This document shows, piece after piece, positions 1 to 7,593 of a DNA stretch of 64,000 nt. The notes beneath the pieces were generated by a model. The model did no database searches. It was not told the origin of the DNA and worked only from the letters and a program-made list of their open reading frames with translations. The translations under genes were made by a program, and so were the position numbers. The DNA lies in contig NZ_SOHH01000087.1 in NCBI RefSeq assembly GCF_004403515.1, forward strand, positions 1-64,000. Direction: 5' to 3'. The stretch is from Cryobacterium fucosi. Lineage in GTDB: Bacteria; Actinomycetota; Actinomycetes; Actinomycetales; Microbacteriaceae. Every line of letters begins with the position of its first letter. The first letter of the stretch is position 1.

Positions 1-192
1 GCTCGGGATTCGTCCCACGTCGAGGCTCGGGATTCGTCCCACGTCGAGGCTCGGGATTCGTCCCACGTCGAGGCTCGGGATTCGTCCCACGTCGAGGCTT
101 GGGATTCGTCCCACGTCGAGGCTCGGGATTCGTCCCACGTCGAGGCTCGGGATTCGTCCCACGTCGAGGCTCGGGGTTCGTCCCACGTCGTG
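1..192 (+). repeat. 24-bp tandem repeat array, eight copies, in frame
   Basis: Eight head-to-tail 24-bp units fill 1-192. Units 1-4, 6 and 7 are identical. Unit 5 has one change (Arg to Trp codon). Unit 8 has two changes (Asp to Gly, and the last Glu to Val). Each unit is eight codons and reads ARDSSHVE in the frame of the downstream coding region. The array probably continues left of the window. Confidence 0.97.
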
Positions 193-624
193 GCTTCTCG
201 TTTCGTCGCTATCCACCTCTACTCAAAGCGCGTCACCGTGGCGGGCGGCGTCCTCATCGACGTCACCGACATTGACACGTACAAGGTGCAGGACTTTATC
301 GACTTCCACGGCGTAGCCGTTGAGGACGGTTGGGCGGTCGTGTACAAGGCCGTCGACGACGACCTGAAGTCCGGCCGCGGGTTCGCGTATCCGATCGGTG
401 AAACGGTCACCGCGAAGGACTGGAAACCGTCGAAGGAATGCGGGAACGGTTTGCACTTCGGGTTCCGTCCGGCGGTCGCACGCACCTATTTCGAAGCGGC
501 AACGCGGTTCCTGGAATGCCACGTCGAGGTCGCGACGATGGTCGCGTTGGGCGACAAGGTGAAGGCCCAATCGTGCCGTGTGATCCGTGAGGTCGACCTT
601 GATGGAAACGCGGTGGAGTCGTGA
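1..624 (+). CDS. Phage protein with octapeptide repeats (5' end outside window)
   Basis: The frame is open from base 1 to the TGA at 622-624, so the gene starts left of the window; the GTG at 190 is probably an internal Val codon of the last repeat. The visible product is about 207 residues: eight octapeptide repeats of the form A-R-D-S-S-H-V-E, then a globular C-terminal part of about 140 residues with a Gly-Asn-Gly-Leu-His-Phe-Gly stretch. Similar S-S-H-V repeat proteins, some annotated as DUF7666-like, occur in actinophages as I recall, with no known function. The regular period suggests a repetitive beta fold. It overlaps the exonuclease gene by 4 bases and so sits at the head of, or within, the early recombination operon. 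Confidence 0.75.
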   Translation, partial: ARDSSHVEARDSSHVEARDSSHVEARDSSHVEAWDSSHVEARDSSHVEARDSSHVEARGSSHVVASRFVAIHLYSKRVTVAGGVLIDVTDIDTYKVQDFIDFHGVAVEDGWAVVYKAVDDDLKSGRGFAYPIGETVTAKDWKPSKECGNGLHFGFRPAVARTYFEAATRFLECHVEVATMVALGDKVKAQSCRVIREVDLDGNAVES

Positions 625-1679
625 CCGTGAAGGCGTACCTGTCACCGCTGGATGAGCTGATGACGCGTTCGGTGGCGTCGTCGACGGACCGGCCGGCGTG
701 GTTGCGGGCACGTACCGGTGGGGTCACGGCGACGGAGGTCGCGAAGCTCGCGAAGGGCGGCCCGGGCGTTCAGGCTGAGTTGGTCACCATGAAGCTGTCG
801 GGTGAGCTCGAAGAGGACCTGTCGCACCTGCGGTATATCCGTTGGGGTCAGATCCGGGAGGAGTATATCGGCGAGTGGGTGGAGCGCCGGTTCAACATTC
901 AGCCGAACCAGGTGTTGTTCCGTGGTGAGAACCCGCGACACCTCGCGACGCCGGACGGGGTCGGGTGCGACTTCGATGAGCGGCTGCTCGTGTGCGAGAT
1001 CAAAACGTCGCTCCATGATCTTGATCCGGCGTTGACTTTTGGGCACTACCGAACGACTCTGTACGCCGATCAGAAGCAGTGGCAGTTGCACGTGACGGGT
1101 GCGCAGCGGGCATTGTTCGCGTGGGAGCAGCACGACGACGACTGGTCGGGCTGGCCTGACCGGGGCCCTGCGCCGGTTCTACCGGAGCCGGAGTGGCGGT
1201 GGGTGGAACGCGACGAGGAACGAATCGCACACCTGGTGAAGGTCGCCGACAGGTTCCTGGTGGCGCTTGATGAGGCGGCGGCGGGGAAGGTCGCAGAGTT
1301 CGACGTCGAGTTGGACGTGCTCGGGCAGGAGGTCATTCAGCACCGCGCCTCTGAGGGTGCGGCGAAGCGGGCGAAGGATGCCTCGTGGAAGGCGTTGCAG
1401 GAGCGTCTGGTGTTGCTGCCGTCGTTTTCGCAGTCGGGGGCGGCACGGGTGACGTGGTCGCCGTCGGTGACTGAGGTGGTGACGTCGACGGTCCCGGATG
1501 ATGAGGCGGCCGTCGAGGCGGACCCGGTGTTGTTCGCGGCGTTCGTGGATGCGCGGGCGGCGTGGGAGGCGCACTTGGCGGGGTTCACGAAGCCGGTGGA
1601 GTCGTCGAGGGTGACGCCAGCGAAGTTGACGGTGACCCCGATGAAGGTCGAGAAGAAGGGTGTGGCTGATGTCTTTTGA
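621..1679 (+). CDS. YqaJ-type viral recombinase / exonuclease
   Basis: This 352-residue protein resembles the lambda-exonuclease-like YqaJ family, which resects double-stranded DNA ends for phage recombination. The family N-terminal signature (R-T-G-G-V-T-A-T-E) is at residues 31-39, a candidate metal-binding Asp lies in P-D-G at 111-113, the E-I-K pair is at 126-128, and a Gln-rich helix follows near 151-156. Together they make a PD-(D/E)xK nuclease core. The start is a GTG overlapping the upstream stop (GTGA). An ERF annealing protein lies just downstream; exonuclease plus annealing protein is the standard two-component phage recombination pair. The C-terminal third is less conserved in character and probably mediates partner contacts (inference). 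Confidence 0.85.
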   Translation: MTVKAYLSPLDELMTRSVASSTDRPAWLRARTGGVTATEVAKLAKGGPGVQAELVTMKLSGELEEDLSHLRYIRWGQIREEYIGEWVERRFNIQPNQVLFRGENPRHLATPDGVGCDFDERLLVCEIKTSLHDLDPALTFGHYRTTLYADQKQWQLHVTGAQRALFAWEQHDDDWSGWPDRGPAPVLPEPEWRWVERDEERIAHLVKVADRFLVALDEAAAGKVAEFDVELDVLGQEVIQHRASEGAAKRAKDASWKALQERLVLLPSFSQSGAARVTWSPSVTEVVTSTVPDDEAAVEADPVLFAAFVDARAAWEAHLAGFTKPVESSRVTPAKLTVTPMKVEKKGVADVF

Positions 1680-1908
1680 TATGGAGCCTTGGGAGGCCGA
1701 CGCGGCGTGTGTCGGCCAGGACCCGGACGTGTTCTTCACTGGGTCTGATGAGAAGGCGGCGGTGGCGGTGTGCGCGTCCTGCCCGGTGAGGGCGGAGTGT
1801 CTCGCGTTGGCGTTGCGTAAGGGTTTCGAGTTCGGTGTTTTCGGTGGTTACACGGCGACGCAGCGTAAGACGATGCGCCGGAAAAAGGGAGCGAGTGCGT
1901 ATGTCTGA
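1669..1908 (+). CDS. Phage-encoded WhiB-family protein
   Basis: A 79-residue WhiB-like protein. Four cysteines at residues 14, 35, 38 and 44 follow the C-x(n)-C-x2-C-x5-C spacing that binds a 4Fe-4S cluster, and a G-V-F-G-G turn (family G-V-W-G-G) is at 56-60, followed by a basic tail. WhiB proteins bind the housekeeping sigma factor and alter host transcription; phage copies, such as that of mycobacteriophage TM4, are known to act as dominant regulators. The ATG at 1669 overlaps the end of the exonuclease gene; a second ATG at 1681 is possible. Lying between exonuclease and ERF, it should be made early. Confidence 0.9.
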   Translation: MSFDMEPWEADAACVGQDPDVFFTGSDEKAAVAVCASCPVRAECLALALRKGFEFGVFGGYTATQRKTMRRKKGASAYV

Positions 1909-2665
1909 GGCAACGAAATCGATGCGGCACGAGAGTCTAACGGCGGCGCTGGCGGCGTTCCAAGCGGAGGTGCCGTCGATCGTGAAGGGGTCGACGGCGA
2001 AGGTGCCGACGAAGTCGGGTGGCGAGTACACGTATTCGTATGCGGATCTCGCGGTCATCACCCCGTTGGTGCTCCCCCTGCTCGGCAAGCACGGTTTGGC
2101 GTGGTCGGCCCAACCCACGTTGATGGGTGACCAGTTCGTGTTGCACTATTCGCTGGCGCATGAGAGCGGCGAAGCTATCGAGGGTATCTACCCGTTGCCG
2201 GACCCGTCGAGTCTGCCGCAGGCTTTGGGGTCGGCGATCACGTATGCGCGCCGGTACGCGTTGTGTGCGATCACGGGTGTATCACCGGGCGGTGACGATG
2301 ATGACGCGCAGGCGGCTCAGTCTGCCCCTGCTAGGAGGCCCGCACGGAAGGCTGCGACACCCGCTCAGAGCCCTATCGCGGGGAAGACGGCGGTGACCCG
2401 GGACTGGGCGGCCGCGGCTCAGGCGTCACGGAACATGGACGAGTTGCGGGAGGTGTTCGAGGCGGCGAAAGCGGAGGGCGAGCTGGGGTTGCCGTTCGAG
2501 GAGGGTTCGCCGGGGACGGTCGGTGAGCTGTTGCGGGCGTTGAAGGACACGTTGCCGGTTCAGTGGGCGAAGCCGAAGCCGGAGGCTACCGGTTGGGAGA
2601 CGGCCGCTGTCGGGATCGTAAACGCTGATGGCGACGTCGTCGTCGTGGATGGTGACCCGGCCTGA
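1901..2665 (+). CDS. ERF-family single-strand annealing protein
   Basis: A 254-residue ERF-type recombinase that should coat and anneal complementary single strands produced by the upstream exonuclease. The N-terminal 130 residues carry the family pattern: an amphipathic first helix, a Y-S-Y-A-D-L segment near residue 48, and a conserved stretch around Q-A-L-G-S-A-I-T-Y-A-R-R-Y near 108-120. An acidic D-D-D-D run and an Ala/Pro-rich linker separate this core from a C-terminal region of unknown role. The ATG at 1901 overlaps the end of whiB; the longer frame back to 1835 lies inside whiB and is not used. Confidence 0.87.
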   Translation: MSEATKSMRHESLTAALAAFQAEVPSIVKGSTAKVPTKSGGEYTYSYADLAVITPLVLPLLGKHGLAWSAQPTLMGDQFVLHYSLAHESGEAIEGIYPLPDPSSLPQALGSAITYARRYALCAITGVSPGGDDDDAQAAQSAPARRPARKAATPAQSPIAGKTAVTRDWAAAAQASRNMDELREVFEAAKAEGELGLPFEEGSPGTVGELLRALKDTLPVQWAKPKPEATGWETAAVGIVNADGDVVVVDGDPA

Positions 2666-3030
2666 TGCTGAGCGCTCAGATCCGGCTCAACGACCACCTG
2701 GCCAAATGGGATGCTGAGATCCGTCGGTTCGACGCTGCCGTGCACGACTACGGCCGGTCGAAGGCCGGGTATGAGCACCGGGTGGCGATCGTGAAGATCA
2801 CTGCGAAGCACGCGACGGAGAAGGTTGCTGTGGCGTGGCTGGACACGCTCGCGGATGCCGACGTGGAGGCGAACACTCTGCACCTTGAGTATCGGGGTTC
2901 GGAGGCGACGGTTGAGGCGATCAAGGCGCGGTTGCGGTGGTGTCAGGCGGTCGCTGATGCGCTCCGTTCCGAGGTCAGCACTGAGCGCGCTGAGTCGCAG
3001 ATTTACTCCCTGGACAAGAGCACCCCGTGA
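2665..3030 (+). CDS. Hypothetical phage protein (helical)
   Basis: A 121-residue protein of unknown function, rich in charged and hydrophobic heptads and probably mostly helical. It starts with an ATG that shares bases with the ERF stop codon (TGATG), so it is translationally coupled to the annealing protein and may assist recombination; that link rests on position only. No catalytic motif or membrane segment is visible. Confidence 0.7.
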   Translation: MLSAQIRLNDHLAKWDAEIRRFDAAVHDYGRSKAGYEHRVAIVKITAKHATEKVAVAWLDTLADADVEANTLHLEYRGSEATVEAIKARLRWCQAVADALRSEVSTERAESQIYSLDKSTP

Positions 3031-3350
3031 GCGTCGTTGAAGAGGTCCGGGCGGCGATTGAGAAGCTGTCCGAGTTCAAGAGTCGTGGGTACAGCGTAGA
3101 CAACGGGTGGTTGATCGAGTGTGACGAAACAATCACATGGCCTGATGACCCCCGTGTGCCACTTACAAACGACGACTGCATCGTTGCCATGTACAGCACC
3201 ATCGACGCGCAGTTGGCGATCCTGCAGGAGTGCCTGGACTTCTACGCGAATTCGCAGGCCGTAGGGATGCCCGATAGCGAGATGTCCGAGTACTACGGCA
3301 ACACGCTCGACCTGGCCCGCGCAATCAACGGACGTGAGGTCGCACTGTGA
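3027..3350 (+). CDS. Hypothetical phage protein
   Basis: A 107-residue acidic protein starting at a GTG that overlaps the previous stop by four bases. It has no recognisable motif, no signal peptide and no membrane segment. Overlaps at both ends place it in the early operon. Function unknown. Confidence 0.65.
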   Translation: MSVVEEVRAAIEKLSEFKSRGYSVDNGWLIECDETITWPDDPRVPLTNDDCIVAMYSTIDAQLAILQECLDFYANSQAVGMPDSEMSEYYGNTLDLARAINGREVAL

Positions 3351-3772
3351 GCGAGCCGATCAAGCGGGAAGACATCCGCAAGGGGGATGTCATTCGGCAG
3401 ACGTTCCAGTACACGGCGGAAGTTGACGGACAGCACCAGCCCGGCCTGTCGAAGTTCGAACTCATCGAGCGCCCCGTGACGTTGCCGACTGCAATGGGCA
3501 CGGTAATCCGCACCAACAACAAGAGTTTGGACAACCCGGTCGGCTGGGTCTTTGAGAAGGGCTCGCGGAAGTGGTACGGCACTGACGGGGAAATATACAC
3601 GCCCGAGTCGCTAGTGGAGCTGCTCGAAGGCAAGGGCTACCAGGTGCTCCGTCCGGTCGCCGAGGTCGCCGCCGAAGTGCTCGCTGAGGTACGACAGAAG
3701 ATTACTTACTCTGCAACGCCTCAATGCAAGATCCACATTGCAGACGTGACCGCCAAGTGGGCTGCGAAGTGA
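3347..3772 (+). CDS. Hypothetical phage protein
   Basis: A 141-residue protein starting at a GTG overlapping the previous stop. The N-terminal half has a beta-rich look with a K-R-E-D-I-R-K-G-D pattern, seen at the start of small phage proteins with an SH3-like barrel. This resemblance is loose and I give no function. It overlaps the next gene by four bases. Confidence 0.65.
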   Translation: MSEPIKREDIRKGDVIRQTFQYTAEVDGQHQPGLSKFELIERPVTLPTAMGTVIRTNNKSLDNPVGWVFEKGSRKWYGTDGEIYTPESLVELLEGKGYQVLRPVAEVAAEVLAEVRQKITYSATPQCKIHIADVTAKWAAK

Positions 3773-4104
3773 CCACCGTCGAGTACGCGTTGTGCAGGAA
3801 CGGGTGCGGCCGGCTGTTGCGTCCGATTGGGACGAAGGCGGCGGATCACCCGGGCACGCATTTGCGGGCGTCGAAGGGCATGTGTGCGCGCTGTTATGTG
3901 GCGACGTCGAAGAAGGATCGGTCGTGTGTGGTGGCGAAGATTTTGGAGCGGGAGCGCGAGTTGACGTCGGATGAGGTGAAGGTGCTTGCCCGGGTGAAGT
4001 TCCGTTTCACGGGGGATGAGTTCGACCGGGTGGTGTCGATGTTGGGGATTGGTGTGGCGGGTCCGGTGTCGGATTCGCAGTGGACGAGTAGGGCGTTCAA
4101 CTGA
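3769..4104 (+). CDS. Small zinc-ribbon-like phage protein
   Basis: About 111 residues from the GTG at 3769, which shares GTGA with the upstream stop; a longer frame from 3724 would lie inside the previous gene. Two cysteine pairs (C-R-N-G-C near residues 8-12 and C-A-R-C near 38-41) could bind one zinc ion. The rest is basic and helical. Such small zinc proteins in phage early operons are usually nucleic-acid binding, but nothing here fixes the role. Confidence 0.6.
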   Translation: MTTVEYALCRNGCGRLLRPIGTKAADHPGTHLRASKGMCARCYVATSKKDRSCVVAKILERERELTSDEVKVLARVKFRFTGDEFDRVVSMLGIGVAGPVSDSQWTSRAFN

Positions 4105-4301
4105 TGGACGCGAAGGGTGAGGGTGCGATGCGGGCGGCCGCGGTCGCGTACATGGCGGGCAAGACGACGCCGGGGATTAATCCTTGGCGGGTGTTCGAGG
4201 CGGGCTGGGATGCTGCTATGGCTTGGAAGGTTGAGACGCCGGCAAGGGTGACGCTGGGGCGTGACGATGAGGTTCGTTCGTCGGGGTGGTCGGGCGCATG
4301 A
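4104..4301 (+). CDS. Hypothetical small phage protein
   Basis: A 65-residue protein. Its ATG uses the last base of the upstream stop, and its own stop overlaps the start of the methyltransferase (ATGA). The sequence has an Ala-rich helix then a Gly-Trp-Asp stretch. No function can be given; close coupling to the methyltransferase is the only clue. Confidence 0.6.
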   Translation: MDAKGEGAMRAAAVAYMAGKTTPGINPWRVFEAGWDAAMAWKVETPARVTLGRDDEVRSSGWSGA

Positions 4302-5557
4302 ACGTCCATTTTCAGAGCGGGATGGTGACTCTGTATCACGGGGATTGTGTTGAGGTGATGCGGTCGCTGCCGGAGGCGTCGGTGCATTCGATTGTGACGG
4401 ACCCCCCGTATGGGCTCGAGTTCATGGGGAAGGGCTGGGATGCGCCATGGAAGGCGGCTGGGGCTGTCGTTCGTGATCCTGCGACGGAGCGGGGCGGGTT
4501 CCAGGATGGGAATGGTGGGAACGCGTACTCGAGGTCGCGGATTGAGTACGGGCGGGGCGGTGCGGCGTCGACGGGTTTCCAGGAGTGGTGTTTGACGTGG
4601 GCGGTTGAGGCGTTCCGGGTGTTGAAGCCTGGCGGGCACATTCTTGCGTTTGGTGGGTCGCGGACGTGGCACCGGTTGGCTGCCGCGGTGGAGGATGCCG
4701 GGTTTGAGATTCGCGATTCGATCGCGTGGCTGTATGGGTCGGGTTTCCCGAGGTCGCTGGATGTTTCGGAGGCGATGGAGAAGCGTCTCGCGGAGGCGGA
4801 TCGTGGCGCACCGCCGGCGGGTGCGTGGGGTACGGCGTTGAAGCCAGCGTTCGAGCCGATCGTGGTGGGTCGTAAACCTTTTCCGGGGTCGGTGGCGTCG
4901 AACGTGATGGCGCACGGTACGGGGGCGCTGAACATCGAGGGGACTCGCGTTGGGTTCACGGGGGGTACGGCAACCTCGCCCGGTGCGAAGCCGAATGGGA
5001 AGAACAAGGTGTACGGCGATGGCATGGGGGGGATGGCGCAGGACCCTGCTTTTGTGTCTGGCCGGTGGCCGTCGAATGTGGTGTTGGACTCGTCGCAGGC
5101 GGCCGAGTTGGATCGGCAGTCGGGTGTGACCGTGAGCGTGCAGAGGGTGGGGGCACGGACTGGTAAGGCGTCCGGCGTGCTGGGGACGTTTGCGGGCCAA
5201 GACGGCGTGACGATGGGTCACGCCGATTCGGGTGGGGCGTCGCGGTTCTTTCCGACGTTCCGGTATGAGTCGAAGGCGCCACAGTTTGAGAGGCCGAAGG
5301 GTGACGACGGTGTGGGTCATCCGACGGTGAAGCCGTTGGAGCTGATGCAGTGGTTGGTGCGGTTGGTGACACCGCACGGCGGTGTGGTGTTGGAGCCGTT
5401 TGCTGGGTCGGGGACGACGGTTGAGGCGTGCCTGCGTGAGGGGTTTTCGGTGATTGGGATTGAGCGTGAGGCGGAGTATTTGCCTCTGATTATGAAGCGG
5501 GTTGGGAAGGATCACCAGCAGTCGCTGTTCGGTGATTGGGACGGGGTGGCGTCGTGA
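4298..5557 (+). CDS. DNA adenine-N6 or cytosine-N4 methyltransferase
   Basis: A 419-residue methyltransferase that should methylate an exocyclic amine in phage DNA, probably to evade host restriction. The catalytic D-P-P-Y is at residues 35-38 and the AdoMet-binding P-F-A-G-S-G-T lies near 366-372, so catalytic motif first and cofactor motif last: the beta-class order. A family-typical H-P-T-V-K-P-L-E-L segment precedes the cofactor motif. The middle 200 residues would hold the target-recognition domain. The start at 4298 overlaps the upstream stop. No cognate restriction enzyme is next to it, so it looks like an orphan phage enzyme. Confidence 0.88.
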   Translation: MNVHFQSGMVTLYHGDCVEVMRSLPEASVHSIVTDPPYGLEFMGKGWDAPWKAAGAVVRDPATERGGFQDGNGGNAYSRSRIEYGRGGAASTGFQEWCLTWAVEAFRVLKPGGHILAFGGSRTWHRLAAAVEDAGFEIRDSIAWLYGSGFPRSLDVSEAMEKRLAEADRGAPPAGAWGTALKPAFEPIVVGRKPFPGSVASNVMAHGTGALNIEGTRVGFTGGTATSPGAKPNGKNKVYGDGMGGMAQDPAFVSGRWPSNVVLDSSQAAELDRQSGVTVSVQRVGARTGKASGVLGTFAGQDGVTMGHADSGGASRFFPTFRYESKAPQFERPKGDDGVGHPTVKPLELMQWLVRLVTPHGGVVLEPFAGSGTTVEACLREGFSVIGIEREAEYLPLIMKRVGKDHQQSLFGDWDGVAS

Positions 5558-5910
5558 ACGGCAACGGACTCACTGTGACCGATCTGTTTTGCGGGGCGGG
5601 TGGTTCATCGTCCGGTCTGGTTGAGGCGGGTTTCCGGGTGGTCATGGCGGCGAACCATTGGCAGATGGCGATCGACTCGCACCAGATGAATCATCCGACG
5701 ACGGACCACGACAGCGCGGATATTTCGCAGGTGGAGCCGTCCCGGTTCCCGACGACGGACATTCTTTGGGCGTCGCCGGAGTGCACGAACCATTCGGTGG
5801 CGAAGGGCATCAAGCGTCAGCGTGACATGCAGGCGCAGTTGCCGGGCATGGAGGATCGGCTGCCGGATGCCGCGGAGTCGCTCGGGGCCGTGTTCGAGGT
5901 CGCATCGTGA
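5554..5910 (+). pseudogene. C5-cytosine methyltransferase, N-terminal remnant
   Basis: Only 118 residues are present. They match the start of a C5-cytosine methyltransferase: motif I D-L-F-C-G-A-G-G at 10-17 and a variant motif IV, S-P-E-C, with the nucleophile candidate at Cys77. Everything after that is missing: the ENV motif, the target-recognition domain and the C-terminal motifs that complete the cofactor site. Full enzymes of this type are several hundred residues long. The frame ends just where the next conserved helix should continue, and the HNH gene starts four bases before the end. It is therefore most likely a deletion remnant, although a short functional protein cannot be excluded. 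Confidence 0.72.
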
Positions 5911-6320
5911 CGGCGCCGAGCCCTGTTGTGCGGGCTGTGACGTATGAGAGGGACCTGGAGCGGTGCGTGTCGTGTGGGGCGAGGGTGCGTTTGCAGTGGC
6001 AGCACCGCCGGCGGGTGGGGATGGGTGGTGCTGGGCGGAAGGCACCGCGGGTGGGGTTTGTGGATGGGGTGACGTCGTGTGCGTCGTGCAATCCGCGGTA
6101 TGAGGGTGATTTGCAGGCGAAGGCGTTGCGGTTTGGGTGGAAGGTGCGGGCGTGGGTGAAGGACCCGGGTTTGGTGCCGGTGTGGTATCCGCTGGAGCAG
6201 TCGTGGTTTGTGTTGTTGGGGTCGGGGAAGCGGCAGCCGACGACTCCGGGGAATGCGTTGGTGATGATGGTCGCCGTGTATGGCGACGAGTACGAGCAGA
6301 TGGTGGAGGCGACAGCGTGA
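5907..6320 (+). CDS. HNH-like endonuclease
   Basis: A 137-residue protein with an HNH-like core: a first Cys pair at 20 and 23, a W-Q-H-R segment with the candidate catalytic His at 33, and a second Cys pair at 58 and 61 followed directly by Asn62. This Cys-Cys/His/Cys-Cys-Asn layout is that of small zinc-binding HNH nucleases. The GTG start overlaps the truncated methyltransferase by four bases. The C-terminal half is unassigned. It could be a free-standing mobile nuclease that came in with the deletion of the methyltransferase, or a phage DNA-processing enzyme. Confidence 0.65.
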   Translation: MTAPSPVVRAVTYERDLERCVSCGARVRLQWQHRRRVGMGGAGRKAPRVGFVDGVTSCASCNPRYEGDLQAKALRFGWKVRAWVKDPGLVPVWYPLEQSWFVLLGSGKRQPTTPGNALVMMVAVYGDEYEQMVEATA

Positions 6321-6679
6321 ACGAGGCGAAGTGCTTTATGTATCAGGTCTTTGATACTGATGAGCGTCTGGTCTACGTGGGCATCGCGGACAACTTCGAA
6401 CGGCGCTGGCAGCAGCACGTTTCGATGTCGTGGTGGCTGGGTGAGATCGCGGTCCAAAGGATCGAGGTCTGGGGATATCGGTCACGGTTTGAAGCGAGGC
6501 TCGTTGAGGCTTTTATGATCAATGTCCACCATCCGATCTACAACATCAATAAAGAAGAATCCTCTTACCGGAGCTGGTCGCAGAGGCTCGAAGAACATGC
6601 GCTGTCAGGTAAATCGACTGATTCGTGTTGGATCGGTGAAATCGTTTCGTTTCGAGATATTGAACCGGTGGTTCGGTAA
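6317..6679 (+). CDS. GIY-YIG nuclease-family protein
   Basis: A 120-residue protein starting at a GTG overlapping the HNH stop. A Y-Q-V-F...V-Y-V-G-I pair near residues 9-23 stands for the GIY and YIG elements, Arg29/Arg30 follow, an acidic residue is at Glu64, and a conserved P-x-Y-N ends the domain near 73-77. That is essentially the entire GIY-YIG fold with nothing added, as in small single-domain nucleases of phages. Base composition is noticeably more AT-rich than its neighbours, especially after 6480, which suggests recent acquisition. Confidence 0.72.
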   Translation: MNEAKCFMYQVFDTDERLVYVGIADNFERRWQQHVSMSWWLGEIAVQRIEVWGYRSRFEARLVEAFMINVHHPIYNINKEESSYRSWSQRLEEHALSGKSTDSCWIGEIVSFRDIEPVVR

Positions 6680-7593
6680 TGGCTCGAATACGTTCGATCA
6701 AACCGGAGTTTTGGGATTCTCCTGGTACTGCCCGTGCGTCATTGCGTGGCCGGCTGTTCTTCATTGCGATGTGGAATTGGGCTGATGACTGGGGTGTGGG
6801 TGACGCGAATCCGAAGCGTTTGGTGGGGTTTGCGTTTCCGAATGATGATGATGTTTCGGCGGCGGATTTTCCGACGCTCCGCGATGAAGTTGCCGATTGC
6901 TTCGATGTGCAGTTCTACGAGGTGGACGGGCGGCAGTATTACAGCATTCCGAGTTGGGATGAGCATCAGCGGACAGAGCGGAAGGCTAAGCGGACCAATC
7001 CTGGCTCCGATCGGGCTGACTCGCCCGTAATCACGCGGGAGTCGGAGAATCCGGTGGAGAGCGTCGGAACTTCCGACGCTGAACCTCGGAAAATTGATCG
7101 TGGGAACAGGGGAAAGGGAACAGGGGAAGAAGGAAAGGGAAACGTGGCGGATATCCGCCCCGATGTTTCTCGGCTCTGTAATTTGCTGGCCGACCTGATC
7201 GAGTCGAACGGGTCGAAGCGCCCGAGTATTGGCACGGGCTGGCTGGATGCAGCACGGCTGCTGGTCGATGTCGACAAGCGGCCGTTGGGTGAGGCTGTGG
7301 GGTTGATCCAGTGGTGCCAGGGTGACGCGTTTTGGCGGGCGAACATTCTGTCGATGCCGAAGTTTCGGGAGAAGTACGACACGTTGCGGTTGCAGCGTGA
7401 GTCGAAGTTGGTGCCGACCGGTGATTCGGTGCCGGAAGAGAATGTGACTGCACTTCGGATTGCTCGGGAGCATGCCGAACAGAAGGCCGATTGGTGTGAG
7501 AAGCACGGTGTGACCGAGGCTGAATATGACGCGAATTGTCACGACAGGGTTTGGCTGGCTCGGGTAGAAAGCCGGGTGGCCGTCAATGAGTGA
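6679..7593 (+). CDS. Phage replication initiator-like protein
   Basis: A 304-residue protein with the typical actinophage opening M-A-R-I-R-S-I-K-P-E-F-W, found in replication proteins that precede a DnaB-type helicase. The N-terminal 110 residues look like a winged-helix DNA-binding domain, a low-complexity charged linker (Lys/Gly/Glu-rich near 130-155) follows, and the C-terminal part is a helical domain that probably loads the helicase. It overlaps the DnaB gene by eight bases. The role as initiator or loader is inferred from position and the N-terminal signature. Confidence 0.72.
   Translation: MARIRSIKPEFWDSPGTARASLRGRLFFIAMWNWADDWGVGDANPKRLVGFAFPNDDDVSAADFPTLRDEVADCFDVQFYEVDGRQYYSIPSWDEHQRTERKAKRTNPGSDRADSPVITRESENPVESVGTSDAEPRKIDRGNRGKGTGEEGKGNVADIRPDVSRLCNLLADLIESNGSKRPSIGTGWLDAARLLVDVDKRPLGEAVGLIQWCQGDAFWRANILSMPKFREKYDTLRLQRESKLVPTGDSVPEENVTALRIAREHAEQKADWCEKHGVTEAEYDANCHDRVWLARVESRVAVNE

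Noticed and set aside
1-192. CRISPR array
   Set aside because: The repeats are directly head to tail, with no spacers, and are in frame in a coding region.
4298-5557. Restriction-modification system
   Set aside because: No restriction endonuclease of a known type is next to the methyltransferase; the HNH and GIY-YIG genes are more like mobile or phage nucleases.
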